Below, in pieces: positions 13,968-15,018 of a stretch of 15,018 nt of DNA. Under the pieces are notes generated by a model, which was not told the DNA's origin, ran no database searches, and worked only from the letters and a program-made list of their open reading frames with translations. The stretch is from contig JAODNF010000206.1 of assembly GCA_025464915.1 (NCBI GenBank), forward strand, positions 1 through 15,018, read 5' to 3'. Numbering within the stretch: the first letter of the stretch is position 1; every line of letters begins with the position of its first letter. The DNA comes from Frankiales bacterium. GTDB taxonomy: Bacteria > Actinomycetota > Actinomycetes > Mycobacteriales > SCTD01. A program made the translations under genes and the position numbers.

Positions 13968-13996
13968 GCGCACAACGGCGCGTGATCGCACGGCGG
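13968..13996 (+). repeat. Degenerate 29-nt direct repeat, copy B
   Basis: Second copy of the repeat at 13899-13927, offset by 69 bp. The two copies bracket the hairpin at 13930-13954, so the whole block 13893-13996 looks like one structured intergenic element. Confidence 0.5.
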
Positions 13997-14089
13997 CGGC
14001 GTCCGGACGGCGGCGTTCGCGGGCTGGTGCGCCCAGGCCACGCTGTTCCTCGGTGCCGTGCAGCCCCCGTCGGGTCGCGGGCCGGACGA

Positions 14090-15018
14090 TCAGTGGCCGG
14101 CGTCGTCCCAGGTGCGGCCGACGCCGACGCTGACGTCGAGCGGGACCGACAACGGGTAGGCGCCGCCCATCTCGCGGCGGACGAGGGTCTCGAGCTGCTC
14201 GCGCTCGCCAGGGGCGACCTCGAGGACGAGCTCGTCGTGGACCTGGAGCAGCAGCCGGCTCTTCAGCTCCTCGGCCTTGAGCGCGCCTGCGACGTTGAGC
14301 ATCGCGACCTTGATGATGTCGGCGGCGGAGCCCTGGATGGGAGCGTTGAGGGCCATCCGCTCGGCCATCTCGCGGCGCTGGCGGTTGTCGGAGGTGAGGT
14401 CCGGCAGGTAGCGGCGGCGGTCGAGGATCGTGGACGTGTAGCCGTCGGTGGTGGCCTGGGCCACGACGTTGCGCAGGTAGTCGCGGACGCCACCGAAGCG
14501 CTCGAAGTAGGCGTCCATCTGCTCCTTGGCCTCGTCGCGCGTGATGCGCAGCTGGGCCGCCAGGCCGAAGGCGCTCAGGCCGTAGGCCAGGCCGTAGGAC
14601 ATGGCCTTGATCCGGCGGCGCAGCTCGGGGTCGACGGAGTCCGTCGGGATGCCCAGGGCGCGGGAGGCGACGAAGGTGTGGAGGTCCTCGCCGGAGTGGA
14701 AGGCCTCCTTCAGGCCCTCGTCGTCCGACAGGTGCGCCATGATGCGCATCTCGATCTGGCTGTAGTCGGCCGTCATGAGCGCCTCGAACCCGTCGCCGGC
14801 GACGAAGCCCTGCCGGATCTCGAGGCCCTGGGCGGTGCGGATGGGGACGTTCTGCAGGTTGTGGTTGTCGGATCTAAACCGACCCGTGGCCGCGACCATC
14901 TGCTTGAAGGTGGTGTGGATGCGGCCGTCGTCGGCGACCGTCGGGAGCAGCTGCTTCTCGACGACCATGAGCAGCCGCGTCACCTCGCGGTGGTTGAGCA
15001 GTGCCTCGATGACCGGGT
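14090..15018 (-). CDS. polA: DNA polymerase I, C-terminal polymerase domain, 5' part beyond the window
   Basis: The frame is open from the right edge to a TGA at 14090-14092, giving 308 visible residues of the palm and fingers. Family A motifs appear in order. Motif A is DYSQIEMRIMAH. Motif B (O-helix) is RRRIKAMSYGLAYGLSAFG. Motif C is VHDELVLE at about 14219-14245. The N-terminal 5'-nuclease and exonuclease-like domains are not in view. PolA fills gaps and removes RNA primers in Okazaki-fragment maturation and excision repair. The O-helix has Tyr (TAC, 14594-14596) where E. coli has Phe762, as in mycobacterial enzymes. ATG codons inside the visible part (for example at 14983) are not true starts, because the family sequence PVIEALLNHREVTRL continues through to the edge. 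Confidence 0.97.
   Translation of the reverse strand, partial: PVIEALLNHREVTRLLMVVEKQLLPTVADDGRIHTTFKQMVAATGRFRSDNHNLQNVPIRTAQGLEIRQGFVAGDGFEALMTADYSQIEMRIMAHLSDDEGLKEAFHSGEDLHTFVASRALGIPTDSVDPELRRRIKAMSYGLAYGLSAFGLAAQLRITRDEAKEQMDAYFERFGGVRDYLRNVVAQATTDGYTSTILDRRRYLPDLTSDNRQRREMAERMALNAPIQGSAADIIKVAMLNVAGALKAEELKSRLLLQVHDELVLEVAPGEREQLETLVRREMGGAYPLSVPLDVSVGVGRTWDDAGH

Noticed and set aside
13899..13996. CRISPR-like array
   Set aside because: Only two imperfect copies, with a hairpin-forming spacer and no cas genes nearby.
13801..14133. Possible 110-aa plus-strand gene in the polA-flippase gap
   Set aside because: The product is almost entirely Arg/His/Thr/Pro, crosses the hairpin and repeats, and runs into polA antisense; the 49-aa minus-strand frame has much better coding signs.

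Overview
The window is very GC-rich, with coding frames that end almost every codon in G or C and several GTG starts. This points to a high-GC Gram-positive bacterium (Actinomycetota). Two large AftD-like arabinofuranosyltransferases, a DNA polymerase I with the actinobacterial KAMSYG O-helix, a SCO6745-family protein and many apparently leaderless starts agree with that. I cannot place the genus.

Layout, left to right. An AftD-like membrane glycosyltransferase on the minus strand (1-1756) runs off the left edge. A class I methyltransferase (1806-2540, +) diverges from it and is followed by a SCO6745-family protein (2634-3458, +). A compact minus-strand operon comes next: an ArsR-type regulator (4575-4913), a RibD_C/dihydrofolate-reductase-like protein (3920-4573) and an SRPBCC/AHSA1 protein (3462-3923). 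It has a clear -35/-10 promoter and a palindrome over its start. A full-length AftD-type enzyme of 1351 aa follows (4973-9028, -), with a Methyltransf_24-type methyltransferase diverging from it (9082-9795, +). Then come an SGNH-hydrolase-like protein (9792-10721, -) translationally coupled to a polytopic GT-C-like protein (10718-12529, -), and a divergent polysaccharide flippase (12553-13743, +). A 49-aa Met/Pro-rich small gene (13702-13851, -) overlaps the flippase tail antisense. The window ends in the 3' part of polA (14090 to the right edge, -).

How it works together: the two AftD paralogs, two methyltransferases, GT-C protein, SGNH protein and flippase read as an envelope-polysaccharide region. 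The expected jobs are lipid-linked glycan export, extracytoplasmic sugar transfer and glycan decoration. The ArsR cassette looks like an unrelated regulatory/metabolic insertion between the two AftD-methyltransferase pairs, and polA is housekeeping.

The most distinctive signal is in the control DNA. The envelope genes are arranged as three divergent pairs separated by only 23-53 bp. Two of these gaps share a near-identical 13-mer, CGGAGGGTACRTT, whose GTAC centre lies in overlapping -10-like hexamers for both directions. In most cases a TANNNT hexamer ends 6-7 nt before the start codon, as expected for leaderless transcripts.
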